DNA from: Paracoccus sp. (in: a-proteobacteria)
Lineage (GTDB): Bacteria > Pseudomonadota > Alphaproteobacteria > Rhodobacterales > Rhodobacteraceae
DNA: 64,000 bases
Assembly (NCBI RefSeq): GCF_030538495.1
Contig: NZ_JAUNTW010000003.1
Span: 1-64,000, forward strand
Reading direction: 5' to 3'
Below, in pieces: positions 39,784-48,612 of the stretch. The notes beneath the pieces are model-generated. The model worked only from the letters and a program-made list of their open reading frames with translations, searched no databases and was not told the DNA's origin. Every line of letters begins with the position of its first letter. The stretch's first letter is position 1. A program made the translations under genes and the position numbers.

Positions 39784-39882
39784 TCAGCCCAGCGTAAGCA
39801 GGGGCAGACCACGAAGAATCACAGCGCGATTCGCGCAAATCCGCGCGTCAAAAGCTGTGGCAAGGGCGTGCATCCGTGTCAT
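39784..39882 (-). promoter_or_regulatory. Possible leucine attenuator leader peptide and leuA 5' leader
   Basis: A 32-codon frame (start ATG 39882) ends ILRGLPLLTLG-stop, four Leu codons within its last eight. It is followed by GC-rich self-complementary DNA (GAGCGG..CCGCTC) before leuA. The shape fits ribosome-mediated attenuation, but there is no clear ribosome site and no clean terminator U-run, so this is tentative. The rest of the 39712-40046 gap holds the divergent promoters; TATAAG at 40001-40006 may be the -10 of the stress-protein gene. Confidence 0.4.
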
Positions 39883-40046
39883 GTCGCGAAATATGCCGTC
39901 TTGGGGCGCGGTTGAAAAGCACAAAAATGACCAAAGCCGCGCAAAAGTCGGATGAATCATGCTTTTCAATTTCGCGCGATGTTTCGTGCTAGGCGGATTC
40001 TATAAGACAGACGTATTAATATTTTACTACTGGGATGGAGGAAAAC

Positions 40047-40481
40047 ATGCCCCGGAAATTTCTGGTCGGCTTTGACGGCAGCGAAAGCGCGCAACGGACG
40101 TTGGATTTTGCCATCGAACGCGCCAAGGCGCAGGGCGACAGCATCCTGATTGCGCATGTGCTGGAATGGTCGCCCTACAGCTTTCTGACGCAGAGCGAAC
40201 TGGCCGAACGCCATGCCCGCCGCGCGCAGGAACTGGAGCGCGCAAAGACCGCCGTTCTGGACCCGATGGTTGAAAAAATCCGCGCCGCCGGTGTGCCGGT
40301 CACAACCGTGCTGAAATACGGCAATATCGCGGAAACCCTGGTCGACATCGCGACCGAGGAAAACGCATCCATGATCTTTATCGGGCGCACGGGTCATTCC
40401 GCCTTTGCGAACCGTTTCTTCGGATCGGTGGCTGGCACGCTGGCGCAGGTTGCGCCCGTCCCCGTTGTTATCGTTCCGTAA
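40047..40481 (+). CDS. Universal stress protein (UspA family)
   Basis: 144 residues from ATG 40047 (MPRKFLVGFDGSES), chosen because TGGAGG stands 6 bp upstream; an ATG within that site is rejected. UspA ATP-binding pattern is present: FDGSESAQRTL, and G-x2-G-x9-GS as FIGRTGHSAFANRFFGSVAGTLA. Probably binds ATP. Likely co-transcribed with the symporter 23 bp downstream. Confidence 0.88.
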   Translation: MPRKFLVGFDGSESAQRTLDFAIERAKAQGDSILIAHVLEWSPYSFLTQSELAERHARRAQELERAKTAVLDPMVEKIRAAGVPVTTVLKYGNIAETLVDIATEENASMIFIGRTGHSAFANRFFGSVAGTLAQVAPVPVVIVP

Positions 40482-40504
40482 TTTTTCCTGAGGGGGGAAA
40501 CACC

Positions 40505-42049
40505 ATGAACCGCATGATGCAATCGCTGCTGTTGGCAGCGGTTACAGCCGTCATAACCGCGTCACACGCCGCGGCGCAGGGGCTGGATCAGAAAATCGAC
40601 ACATTCTTTGCGAAGGTCACCGGCCCCTATGTCGGGCTGATCTTTTCGGACTTTCCCGGCACCAACTTTCCGTGGATCGTGGCGTGGCTGGTGATCGGCG
40701 CGACCGTGTTCACGCTGTATTTCGGCTTTGTCCAGTTCCGCGCATTCGGTCTGGCCATCCGTCTGGTGCGCGGCGATTATTCCAACCCCAAAGACGCGGG
40801 TGAGGTCAGCCATTTTCAAGCCCTTGCCACCGCGCTGTCGGGGACCGTGGGCCTGGGCAACATCGCGGGCGTCGCCGTGGCCATCGGCATCGGCGGACCG
40901 GGCGCGACGTTCTGGATGATTGTTGCGGGCCTGCTGGGCATGGCCGCGAAATTCACCGAATGCACGCTGGGCGTGAAATACCGCAACGAATATGCCGATG
41001 GCACCGTGTCGGGCGGCCCGATGTATTACATCAGCAAAGGCTTTGCCGAACGCGGGATTCCGGGCGGCAGAGTGCTGGCCGCAGCCTTTGCCGTGTTTTG
41101 CATCTTGGGCTGTTTCGGCGTGGCGATGTTTGGCACCAACCAGACGCATGGCCAGTTGATCAACGTCATGGGTGACTTCCCCGGCTGGATCACCGGCGCG
41201 ATTACCGCAATCGCCATTGGGCTGGTCATCGTCGGCGGGATCAAATCTATCGCCAGCGTGACCGAAAAGGTCGTGCCGTTCATGGCGGTTCTGTATGTCG
41301 GCGGCGCGCTGACGATTATTTTCATGAACTGGAACATGGTCGGCACCGCGTTTAACCAGATCATCACCGGCGCCTTTACCGTTGACGGCGCGGTCGGCGG
41401 GGCCATCGGCGCGCTGATCCAAGGTTTCCGCCGCGCGGCCTTTTCGAACGAAGCGGGCGTCGGTTCGGCGGCAATCGCCCATTCGGCCGTGCGCACCAAG
41501 GAACCCGTGACCGAAGGTTTCGTGTCGCTGCTGGAACCGTTCATCGACACCGTGATCATCTGCACCATGACCGCTTTGGTCATCATCATCACCGGCCAGT
41601 TGGTGACGGATCCCGAAACCGGGCTGTTCCTGCTGAACGAATCGGGCCGTCACATTCAGACCGTGACCGGCAATCAGGGCGTGGCGCTGACCTCGGATGC
41701 CTATGCCACCGTGTCGCCGTGGTTCCCCTATGTGCTGACGGTCGCCGTGATCCTGTTCGGGTTTTCGACAACCCTTGCGTGGAGCTATTACGGCCTGAAA
41801 TCCTTCACCTATCTGGTGGGCGAAGGTCAGGCCAAAGAAAACATCTTTAAGGTCGTGTTCTGTTTCTTCTGCGTCATCGGCGGCGCGGCCAGTCTGGGCG
41901 CGGTGCTGGACTTCACCGACTCGGCCATTTTCTCGATGGCTGTGGTGAACATCATCGGTCTGTATCTGCTGATGCCGGTGGTGCGGGCGGAAATGAACAG
42001 CTTCCTCGCCCGTCTGAAATCGGGTGAGATCAAGACATACAAACACTGA
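40505..42049 (+). CDS. Alanine/glycine:cation symporter (AGCS family)
   Basis: 514 residues with about eleven transmembrane helices; AGCS motifs ALSGTVGLGNIAGVAVAI, GGPMYYISKG and AAFSNEAGVGSAAIAHSA are intact. Imports alanine or glycine with Na+. Unusually the N-terminus looks like a cleavable signal (SLLLAAVTAVITASHAAAQ) before the first helix. Linked to a stress protein gene upstream. Confidence 0.92.
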   Translation: MNRMMQSLLLAAVTAVITASHAAAQGLDQKIDTFFAKVTGPYVGLIFSDFPGTNFPWIVAWLVIGATVFTLYFGFVQFRAFGLAIRLVRGDYSNPKDAGEVSHFQALATALSGTVGLGNIAGVAVAIGIGGPGATFWMIVAGLLGMAAKFTECTLGVKYRNEYADGTVSGGPMYYISKGFAERGIPGGRVLAAAFAVFCILGCFGVAMFGTNQTHGQLINVMGDFPGWITGAITAIAIGLVIVGGIKSIASVTEKVVPFMAVLYVGGALTIIFMNWNMVGTAFNQIITGAFTVDGAVGGAIGALIQGFRRAAFSNEAGVGSAAIAHSAVRTKEPVTEGFVSLLEPFIDTVIICTMTALVIIITGQLVTDPETGLFLLNESGRHIQTVTGNQGVALTSDAYATVSPWFPYVLTVAVILFGFSTTLAWSYYGLKSFTYLVGEGQAKENIFKVVFCFFCVIGGAASLGAVLDFTDSAIFSMAVVNIIGLYLLMPVVRAEMNSFLARLKSGEIKTYKH

Positions 42050-42071
42050 TCCCAACCGGATCGGGGTTTCA

Positions 42072-42096
42072 GGGGGCGGGCAACCGCCCCTTTTTT
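42072..42096 (+). terminator. Symporter terminator
   Basis: GGGGCGG, loop GCAA, CCGCCCC, then six T (42091-42096); overlaps the 3' end of the convergent pcs gene by 2 bp. Confidence 0.88.
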
Positions 42097-42787
42097 ATGT
42101 CCGCTGTGGGATCAGTTGCTGCGCGGCCCCGGCCAGCAACAGCCATGCGGACGTGACGATCAAGCCCCAGATCGCCCAACTGCCGGGGTGGAAATCCACC
42201 CATGCGGCCCAGCCCGCGAACAACACCCACGCCACGGCCATGGGCAGAGACACCAGACGCCAGCGTTCCGTGCGGACCGGGTGAATGAATTTGATATTCG
42301 TGAACATCGCGACGCTCAGCGCAGTGACGATGACCAGCGACACCGCCCAATGCGGTTGCACCGCGAACAGCACCAGCACCACCATATTCCAGCAGGCCGG
42401 AAAGCCCGCAAAGGAATTATCTTTGGTTTTCATGCGGGTATCGGCGAAATACACCACGCTGCCGAACACGATAGCGATGATCGCGAACCACCCCGTCCAG
42501 CCGGTCAACAGCCCCGATTTGAACAGCGCAAAGGCCGGGATGAACACATAGGTCAGGTAATCAATGATCAAATCCATCAGAACGCCGTCATAGGATGGCC
42601 AGTTCTTGGTCACCTCATACCGGCGGGCCAGCGGGCCGTCGATGCCGTCCACGACGAACGCAACGACCAGCCACAGGAACATCAGCGACCATTGTTCTTC
42701 GACAGCGGCCAGCATGGACAGCATGGACAGAACCGCGCCAGTGGCGGTCAGCAGATGGACGGACAGGGCTTTATGACGAATTTGCAT
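42095..42787 (-). CDS. pcs: Phosphatidylcholine synthase
   Basis: 230 residues, about eight helices. The CDP-alcohol phosphotransferase motif D-G-x2-A-R-x8-G-x3-D-x3-D is present as DGIDGPLARRYEVTKNWPSY then DGVLMDLIID. Length, order of helices and the KTKDNSFAGFPACWN segment match bacterial Pcs, which condenses choline with CDP-diacylglycerol. Implies phosphatidylcholine in the membranes, common in Rhodobacterales. Confidence 0.9.
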   Translation of the reverse strand: MQIRHKALSVHLLTATGAVLSMLSMLAAVEEQWSLMFLWLVVAFVVDGIDGPLARRYEVTKNWPSYDGVLMDLIIDYLTYVFIPAFALFKSGLLTGWTGWFAIIAIVFGSVVYFADTRMKTKDNSFAGFPACWNMVVLVLFAVQPHWAVSLVIVTALSVAMFTNIKFIHPVRTERWRLVSLPMAVAWVLFAGWAAWVDFHPGSWAIWGLIVTSAWLLLAGAAQQLIPQRT

Positions 42788-42823
42788 CGCCGCGTTTTGG
42801 CAGGTTACGGGCGGTTTCGCAAC

Positions 42824-43549
42824 CTATCGCAGAATGGGCGGCCCCTTGACGCGCGGCGGCGGCGCGGGGCGTTCGGGCGGCGTCAGATCGAATTGCAGCG
42901 CGTTGCCGGGCAGTGCGTCGGCAAAACTGACATCCACGCCGCCGGGCTGATCGGGCAGAAAGGCCAAAGCCTCGGCCAGTGCTTTGGCGATTGTGGGCTG
43001 GTGGTCAGGTTCCGCGCCGGTCAGGATCAGCACATGCCCGCCCCCCTGCACGCCCGCCAAGGCCGCGCCGGAAATCAGCCCGCGCATATCGCCCAGCCGT
43101 TCGGCCAAAGGCTGCGCCAGATCGTCAACCGTCCCATCACGCGGCGCGGTCAGCGCCAGCCGCGCCTGATCCGCCTGCGGTGCCGCCGCTAACACGCCGG
43201 TCAGCCAGTCCAGCATCCCCGCATCCAGCAGCATTTCGGACGGCAGGCCGGGATTAACCAACAACCCCGCCCCCTGATCGCGCAGCAACGCCGCCACGGC
43301 CCGCCCCGGCATCGCGACATAGGCAACCGCCGCGCCAAAGAAATCGGCCAGACGATCTTCGCCGTCACAGGCAAGCGCGACCGCGCCGGTGTCCAGCGGG
43401 AACATGCGCAGCGTCATCCGGTCATCCACCGGCTCCGCCGTCAGCGCGACAAATAATTCGGTATCCGCCAGCCGCGACAGCATCCGCGCGCGCTGCGGCG
43501 CATCGGCATCGTGGAACGGCTGAACGGCCAGATCGTCAAGCGCGCTCAT
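42824..43549 (-). CDS. SseB-family protein
   Basis: 241 residues. The N-terminal ~120 residues (LSRLADTELFVALTAEPV..FPLDTGAVALACDGEDRL) fit the SseB N-terminal domain; the C-terminal half has a GHVLILTGAEPDHQPTIAKAL segment resembling the SseB C-terminal domain. No type III secretion genes are near, so a secretion role is doubtful. Start overlaps the bamE stop by 4 bp. Confidence 0.7.
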   Translation of the reverse strand: MSALDDLAVQPFHDADAPQRARMLSRLADTELFVALTAEPVDDRMTLRMFPLDTGAVALACDGEDRLADFFGAAVAYVAMPGRAVAALLRDQGAGLLVNPGLPSEMLLDAGMLDWLTGVLAAAPQADQARLALTAPRDGTVDDLAQPLAERLGDMRGLISGAALAGVQGGGHVLILTGAEPDHQPTIAKALAEALAFLPDQPGGVDVSFADALPGNALQFDLTPPERPAPPPRVKGPPILR

Positions 43550-43995
43550 TCAATGATCTGACCGGCGGTGACATTGCCGACATTGCGCATCAGTTGCGCG
43601 ATCAGCGAAATCTGCTGCACGCCGCCTTCGGTCACGCGGCGCGACAGAGTAATCACGCGGCCGCGTTCCAACCCAAAGCGTTCGACATTCGTCACAACGC
43701 CATTTTCGGCAAACGAAATCGCCACGACCTGGCGGTCAATTTCCTGCGGCTGCTGCGCGCCATAATGCCGCCAGCGAGACCCGACATAATACCAGCCCGA
43801 CCCGGTCAACAGCCCTTGCGCCGAAGGTCGCCCAATCAATTCAGGCAGTTGGTCCGCCGTGGTTTGCCCCGGAACGACCTGCGCCAGATCAATATCGGGC
43901 GGGACATAGCCGTGATTGCGAAACACCGGCGCGCAGGCGGCAACGCCGAAAACGGCAAGCAGGGCCAGAATCATCAGGTGGCGAAGGGGATTCAT
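43546..43995 (-). CDS. bamE: BamE-like outer-membrane assembly lipoprotein
   Basis: 149 residues from ATG 43995 (MNPLRHLMILALL) with AAAGAGG upstream. Lipobox FGVAAC; then the SmpA/OmlA fold: VVPGQTTADQLPELIGRPSAQG, WYYVGSRW, and VAISFAENGVVTNVERF. Part of the BAM complex for beta-barrel insertion. Divergent from the DUF177 gene. Confidence 0.87.
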   Translation of the reverse strand: MNPLRHLMILALLAVFGVAACAPVFRNHGYVPPDIDLAQVVPGQTTADQLPELIGRPSAQGLLTGSGWYYVGSRWRHYGAQQPQEIDRQVVAISFAENGVVTNVERFGLERGRVITLSRRVTEGGVQQISLIAQLMRNVGNVTAGQIIE

Positions 43996-44105
43996 CGGGG
44001 CCTCTTTCATTCGGGCGGTTGACGCGGCTGACCTTGCCTAGCAAAATCGGGGCGCGCGCTCAAGAATATCAATCACCTGCGCCCCACCTGAATGATAATG
44101 GCCCC

Positions 44106-44627
44106 ATGACCGCATCTGAACAGCATCCCGTCCGCCTGCGCGTGGCGCATCTGAACCCGAACGCGCCGACCCCGTTTGCCCTGCGCCCCGATGGCGCGCT
44201 GCGCGCTGAAATCGCACAGGATCTGGGCATTGATGCGGTCACGCGGCTGGACTTTACCGGCGATATCCGGGCCGAAGGTCGCGACGGCTGGCATCTGCGC
44301 GCCACCCTGCGCGCCCGCGTGACGCAAGCCTGCGTTGTGACCCTGCGCCCGGTAAAATCCGACATTGACGACGCCGTGGACCTGCATTTTTCGCCCCACG
44401 CCACCACGCCCGACGGGGATGAGGTCGAAATGGGCGACGAAACGCTGGAACCGCTGGGTTCGTTCATCGACCTGACCGCCATTATGACGGAATCGCTGGC
44501 CCTGTCCCTGCCCCAATATCCGCGCGTGGATGGTGCCGAGCTGGACCAGCCCGACCCGGAACCCGAATCAGGCGACACCCGCCGCCCCTTTGCGGGTCTG
44601 GACAAATTGCTGAACCGCGACAGCTGA
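44106..44627 (+). CDS. YceD/DUF177 family protein
   Basis: 173 residues from ATG 44106 (MTASEQHPVRLRVAHL). The DUF177 core is recognised by GWHLRATLRARVTQACVVTLRPV and the acidic LGSFIDLTAIMTESLALSLPQYPR. The invariant cysteine is present (TQACVV). It sits before rpmF-plsX-fabH as in most bacteria, where it is linked to 23S rRNA maturation; that role is by family. Confidence 0.88.
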   Translation: MTASEQHPVRLRVAHLNPNAPTPFALRPDGALRAEIAQDLGIDAVTRLDFTGDIRAEGRDGWHLRATLRARVTQACVVTLRPVKSDIDDAVDLHFSPHATTPDGDEVEMGDETLEPLGSFIDLTAIMTESLALSLPQYPRVDGAELDQPDPEPESGDTRRPFAGLDKLLNRDS

Positions 44628-44868
44628 CGCGCCGGTTCACAGGGCGGCTGTCATAAAACTGGCGCAATTTTCGGTATATTTTGCTTGTCAGCTCGCGTTT
44701 GCCGCCGTATCGCAGGGGCAGACGCGCAAAGACGAACCAGAATCGCGCCGCCGCAACCCTGTTGGGACTTGCGGTAAGGGTGATTTTGTCGTATCAGCGC
44801 GGTTCATTTGGAATTCACCTACGGGCGCTTGGTCTCTGCCGCGCACCGTCTAACCCCGAGGTTGTGAC

Positions 44869-45075
44869 ATGGCTGTCCCTCAGAATCGCGTAACCCGCTC
44901 GCGTCGTAACATGCGCCGTTCGCATGATGCTCTGGTTGCGGGTAACCCGAACGAATGCACCAATTGCGGCGAATTGAAGCGTCCGCACCACGTTTGCCCG
45001 TCCTGCGGCCACTACGCAGATCGCGAAGTGATCGCACAGGCGAACGAAGTTGATCTGGACGACGACGCGGCCTGA
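44869..45075 (+). CDS. rpmF: 50S ribosomal protein L32
   Basis: 68 residues beginning [20 protein letters not shown] with a zinc ribbon C-x2-C-x9-C-x2-C ([17 protein letters not shown]). It precedes plsX by 22 bp, the standard arrangement. Confidence 0.96.
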   Translation: MAVPQNRVTRSRRNMRRSHDALVAGNPNECTNCGELKRPHHVCPSCGHYADREVIAQANEVDLDDDAA

Positions 45076-45097
45076 TTTCGGCTGACTGCGCCGCCAC

Positions 45098-46204
45098 ATG
45101 ACCCAGACGACGCCCAACATCGCGCCACGCGCCCCCCAAAACGGGGGCAGCGTGGTGATTTCGGTTGACGCCATGGGCGGCGATCGCGGCCCCAGCGTCG
45201 TGGTTGCCGGCATGGCCGAAAGCGCCGCGAAAAACCCGGAAATCCGGTTTATTGTGCATGGCGACGAAACCGAACTGACGCGCCTGATCGCGCGGCGTAA
45301 GGTCTTGGCCGGGCGCTGCGACATCCGCCACACCGACGGCATCGTCACGATGGAGGATAAGCCCAGTCAGGTCGTCCGCAAAGGCGCGGGCAGTTCGATG
45401 TGGTCCACCATCGAATCGGTCAAACAGGGCGAAGCGCAGGTCGCCGTATCCTGCGGAAATACCGGCGCGCTGATGGCGTTGTCGATGCTGCGTTTGCGCA
45501 AATTGCCGGGAGTGAACCGCCCGGCGATTGCGTGTTTGTGGCCGTCGCGGAACCCTCAGGGCTTCAACATCATGCTGGATGTGGGCGCCGATATTCGCGC
45601 CGACGCGCCCGATTTGCTGCAATATGCGCTGATGGGAACGTCCTATGCCCGCAACGGGCTGGGGCTGGATCGCCCGCGCGTCGGCCTGTTGAATGTCGGG
45701 ACCGAAGAACACAAAGGCCGCCCCGAGCTGAAACAAGCCCATGAATTGATCGAGGCCGCCGCCGATGCTGGCCAGTTCGATTATGTCGGCTTTGTCGAAG
45801 GCGGGGATCTGCCATCCGCGCGCGTTGATGTGATCGTGACGGACGGATTTACCGGCAACATCGCCTTGAAGACCGGCGAAGGGACCGCCAAACTGGTCGG
45901 ACAATTCATGAAAGAGGCGTTTGCCAATTCCATTATGTCCAAATTCGCCGCCCTTCTGGCCATGACATCGCTGAAACGCCTGCAAAAGCGGATCGACCCG
46001 CGCCGGGTGAATGGCGGCATTTTTCTGGGCCTGAACGGCACGGTCGTGAAATCGCACGGCTCGGCGGACGCAACCGGCGTGTCGGCGGCGATTAAGCTGG
46101 CCTTTACGCTGGCGAAATCGGGCTTTCAGGACAAACTGGCCGCCCGCGTGGCCCAAGGCGCCGCCGCCGCCGCCACCACAGACGAAGCGGGGTCGGTATC
46201 GTGA
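45098..46204 (+). CDS. plsX: PlsX, acyl-ACP:phosphate transacylase
   Basis: 368 residues; core ISVDAMGGDRGPSVVVAGM and SCGNTGALMALSMLRLRKLPG plus NVGTEEHKGR and TDGFTGNIALKT identify PlsX. It makes acyl-phosphate for PlsY in phospholipid synthesis. A ~17-residue Pro/Thr N-terminal extension precedes the usual start region. TGA overlaps the fabH GTG. Confidence 0.95.
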   Translation: MTQTTPNIAPRAPQNGGSVVISVDAMGGDRGPSVVVAGMAESAAKNPEIRFIVHGDETELTRLIARRKVLAGRCDIRHTDGIVTMEDKPSQVVRKGAGSSMWSTIESVKQGEAQVAVSCGNTGALMALSMLRLRKLPGVNRPAIACLWPSRNPQGFNIMLDVGADIRADAPDLLQYALMGTSYARNGLGLDRPRVGLLNVGTEEHKGRPELKQAHELIEAAADAGQFDYVGFVEGGDLPSARVDVIVTDGFTGNIALKTGEGTAKLVGQFMKEAFANSIMSKFAALLAMTSLKRLQKRIDPRRVNGGIFLGLNGTVVKSHGSADATGVSAAIKLAFTLAKSGFQDKLAARVAQGAAAAATTDEAGSVS

Positions 46205-47160
46205 CGCGCCGTTCGGTTATCATCGGCACCGGCCATTATCTGCCCGAACGGGTGGTCGAAAATGCGTGGTTCGAAGACAAAATCGACACCACCGACGAAT
46301 GGATTCGCAGCCGGTCGGGCATCGAACGCCGCCATTTCGCGGCTGAAGGCCAGACCACCAGCGATCTGGGCATCCGCGCCGGGCGCGCGGCACTGGAACG
46401 CGCGGGGCTGACCGCCGATGATCTGGACGGGATCGTCGTTGCGACCTCGACCCCCGATTTTACCTTTCCCGCCGTTGCGACGATGATTCAGGCGGGCTTG
46501 GGCGTCAAACGCGGCTTTGCCTATGATATTCAGGCGGTGTGCGCGGGGTTTGTGTTCGCCTTGGGCAATGCCGATGCGATGATCCGCGCGGGTCTGGCCG
46601 AACGGGTGCTGGTGATTGGCGCGGAAACCTTTTCCCGGATCATGGACTGGACCGATCGCGGCACCTGCGTGTTGTTCGGGGACGGCGCCGGGGCGGTGAT
46701 CTTGCAGGCGCAAGACGGCGACCGGGGCGTGCTGGCCACCGATCTGAACAGCGACGGCAGTTTGCGCGAATTGCTGTATGTCGATGGCGGCGTGTCCACG
46801 ACCGGCACGGCGGGTCATCTGCGGATGCAGGGCAATCTGGTGTTCCGCCATGCCGTTGAAAAACTGGCACAAACCGCGCATACGGCACTGGATAAAGCGG
46901 GGCTGACGCCCGCTGACGTGGATTGGCTGGTCCCGCATCAGGCGAATATGCGCATCATCACCGCGACCGCGCAGAAAATGGGCCTGCCCATGGATAAGGT
47001 CGTGCTGACCGTCGCGGATCACGGCAACACATCTGCCGCGTCGATCCCGCTGGCCCTGTCGGTTGCCGACGGCAAAGGGCTGCTGAAACCCGGCCAGATC
47101 GTCGTGACCGAGGCGATTGGCGGCGGCCTCAGCTGGGGTTCGGTGGTTCTGCGGTGGTGA
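46201..47160 (+). CDS. fabH: FabH, beta-ketoacyl-ACP synthase III
   Basis: 319 residues from GTG 46201. Catalytic triad present: Cys114 in DIQAVCAGFVFAL, His in VPHQANMRI and Asn in DHGNTSAASIPLALS. Starts fatty-acid synthesis from acetyl-CoA and malonyl-ACP. ihfA, often next downstream in alphaproteobacteria, is missing here: a repeat-filled gap and a convergent gene follow instead. Confidence 0.95.
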   Translation: MTRRSVIIGTGHYLPERVVENAWFEDKIDTTDEWIRSRSGIERRHFAAEGQTTSDLGIRAGRAALERAGLTADDLDGIVVATSTPDFTFPAVATMIQAGLGVKRGFAYDIQAVCAGFVFALGNADAMIRAGLAERVLVIGAETFSRIMDWTDRGTCVLFGDGAGAVILQAQDGDRGVLATDLNSDGSLRELLYVDGGVSTTGTAGHLRMQGNLVFRHAVEKLAQTAHTALDKAGLTPADVDWLVPHQANMRIITATAQKMGLPMDKVVLTVADHGNTSAASIPLALSVADGKGLLKPGQIVVTEAIGGGLSWGSVVLRW

Positions 47161-47905
47161 GGCTGGGGGCGCGGGCGCGCCCTAGCAACCGTTTGATTCT
47201 GAATAGTACTCTTGCTTTTGACCCATACAGCCGGCCAAAGAATACCAGCGAATCGCATGATGGTTCACACGTCACCTAACGCATGAACCCCAAGGCTTGC
47301 CGGCCCGCCGCTTTAATATCCGCGAAACTGACAGAATTTTCGCAGATCGAGACAATCGGCGTGCAAAAAATGCACATAACGAGACAGACGCCACCCATCC
47401 CCGCCGCAAGACGGGCAGAACCCTGCGACCCCGCCCCTTAACATCCGATATGATCCCGCGCTTTCGCCGATCGCCATGACCGGCGGGGCGTCGTCTGACG
47501 GATACCCGTCCGCTTACCCGCTGCACGTGGACCGCAGCAATCAGCCACGCCGTCCAACCCACGAGGATCACAGAACTTTTCCAGATCACCACGATGCACG
47601 ACGGGATGATTTGGACAGACCGACCGATGATCGCCCCGTTCCCAACGGGGCCAGTGCATCACGCCCGTTAGCGGTTAAGGTTAACCAGCGTTCACAGATG
47701 ACCACGACGCGCAGCGGAATAATCTGCGCCGGGCTGGACGGATGCCCGTCCGCTTACCAGCTGCGACGCAGGCCATATCCGGTCACCCCACGGTTTCCCG
47801 TCAATCTCCGCGCGCGACACAAACCAACTGCCGCATGGCTTTAGCCGCCGTGATTGCAAACCCTCGCAGGGCCAGATCGGCCCCACGACACCAAAAAACC
47901 CGCCG
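47161..47905. repeat. Gap between fabH and SDR gene: degenerate repeats
   Basis: 745 bp without a supportable gene. GACGGATACCCGTCCGCTTA (47498) recurs as GACGGATGCCCGTCCGCTTA (47738), each followed by CC(C/A)GCTGC; within each is a GACGG/CCGTC dyad. A second block, CAGATCACCACGA..GGGATGAT (47582), recurs as CAGATGACCACGA..GGAATAAT (47695). Between them lies a perfect palindrome GGTTAAGGTTAACC (47673-47686), same core as the comEC/lysR array. Confidence 0.6.
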
Positions 47906-48553
47906 TTACAACGCGTTCAGGATACGGTCCGCCTCGGCCTGACAGGGGGTCAGGGTGCTGCGGTCTTCGCCGGGGAAGAAACGCCCGCGAACGGCGGTTG
48001 GCATCGGCGCGGGTTCGTCGATCACGACGCGGGGGCCGTGCTGCGCGGCCTCGGCCTGCCAACTGCGGGCAAGGGCGATCTGCGCCGCCTTGGTCGCGCC
48101 ATAGGCGCCGAAGAACTTTTGCCCGCCCCGCGCGTCGTCGAAAAACAGCGCCGTGCCGTTCCGCATCCGCAACAGAGGTTCCAGCAATGCAATCAGCCCG
48201 CGCGTGACATCGACGTTGACCAGCACCGATTTCGCCCAATCTTTCCCCTCGATATGCGGGGCGGGGGCCAAGGGCGCGGTGTGGATCGCGGTATGCGCCC
48301 ACAGGTCCAGCCCGCCCCAACGGTCGGCAATCGCCTTGGTCATCTGCTGCATCGCCGGAGCCTCGGCCACATCCATGGGGGCCAGCGTGGCCTGCCCGCC
48401 CGCCGCGCGGATGCGGTCGTCCAATTCCTCAAGCGCGCCAACGGTGCGGGCGACGGCCAGAACGTGATATCCGCGCGCGGCCAGCCCCTGTGCCAATGCC
48501 GCACCCAGACCACGCGACGCACCCGTCACCAGAGCAAGTTTTTGTTTTTCCAT
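47906..48553 (-). CDS. Short-chain dehydrogenase/reductase
   Basis: 215 residues from ATG 48553 (MEKQKLALVTGASRGLGAAL). Rossmann motif TGASRGLG, and the YxxxK pair in YGATKAAQIALARSW. The expected catalytic serine is not obvious (region reads ALFFDDARGGQ), so activity is unsure. A shorter-than-usual SDR (usual ~250) ending EADRILNAL. Substrate unknown. It follows gltA on the same strand after a terminator. Confidence 0.82.
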   Translation of the reverse strand: MEKQKLALVTGASRGLGAALAQGLAARGYHVLAVARTVGALEELDDRIRAAGGQATLAPMDVAEAPAMQQMTKAIADRWGGLDLWAHTAIHTAPLAPAPHIEGKDWAKSVLVNVDVTRGLIALLEPLLRMRNGTALFFDDARGGQKFFGAYGATKAAQIALARSWQAEAAQHGPRVVIDEPAPMPTAVRGRFFPGEDRSTLTPCQAEADRILNAL

Positions 48554-48570
48554 GTCTTTACCCTTAACGG

Positions 48571-48593
48571 AAAAGGGGGCCGCAACGGCCCCC
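48571..48593 (-). terminator. gltA terminator
   Basis: GGGGGCCG/CGGCCCCC with loop CAA, followed on the minus strand by TTTT. Stands between gltA and the SDR gene. Confidence 0.8.
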
Positions 48594-48612
48594 AAACCCG
48601 GCGCAGCACCGA

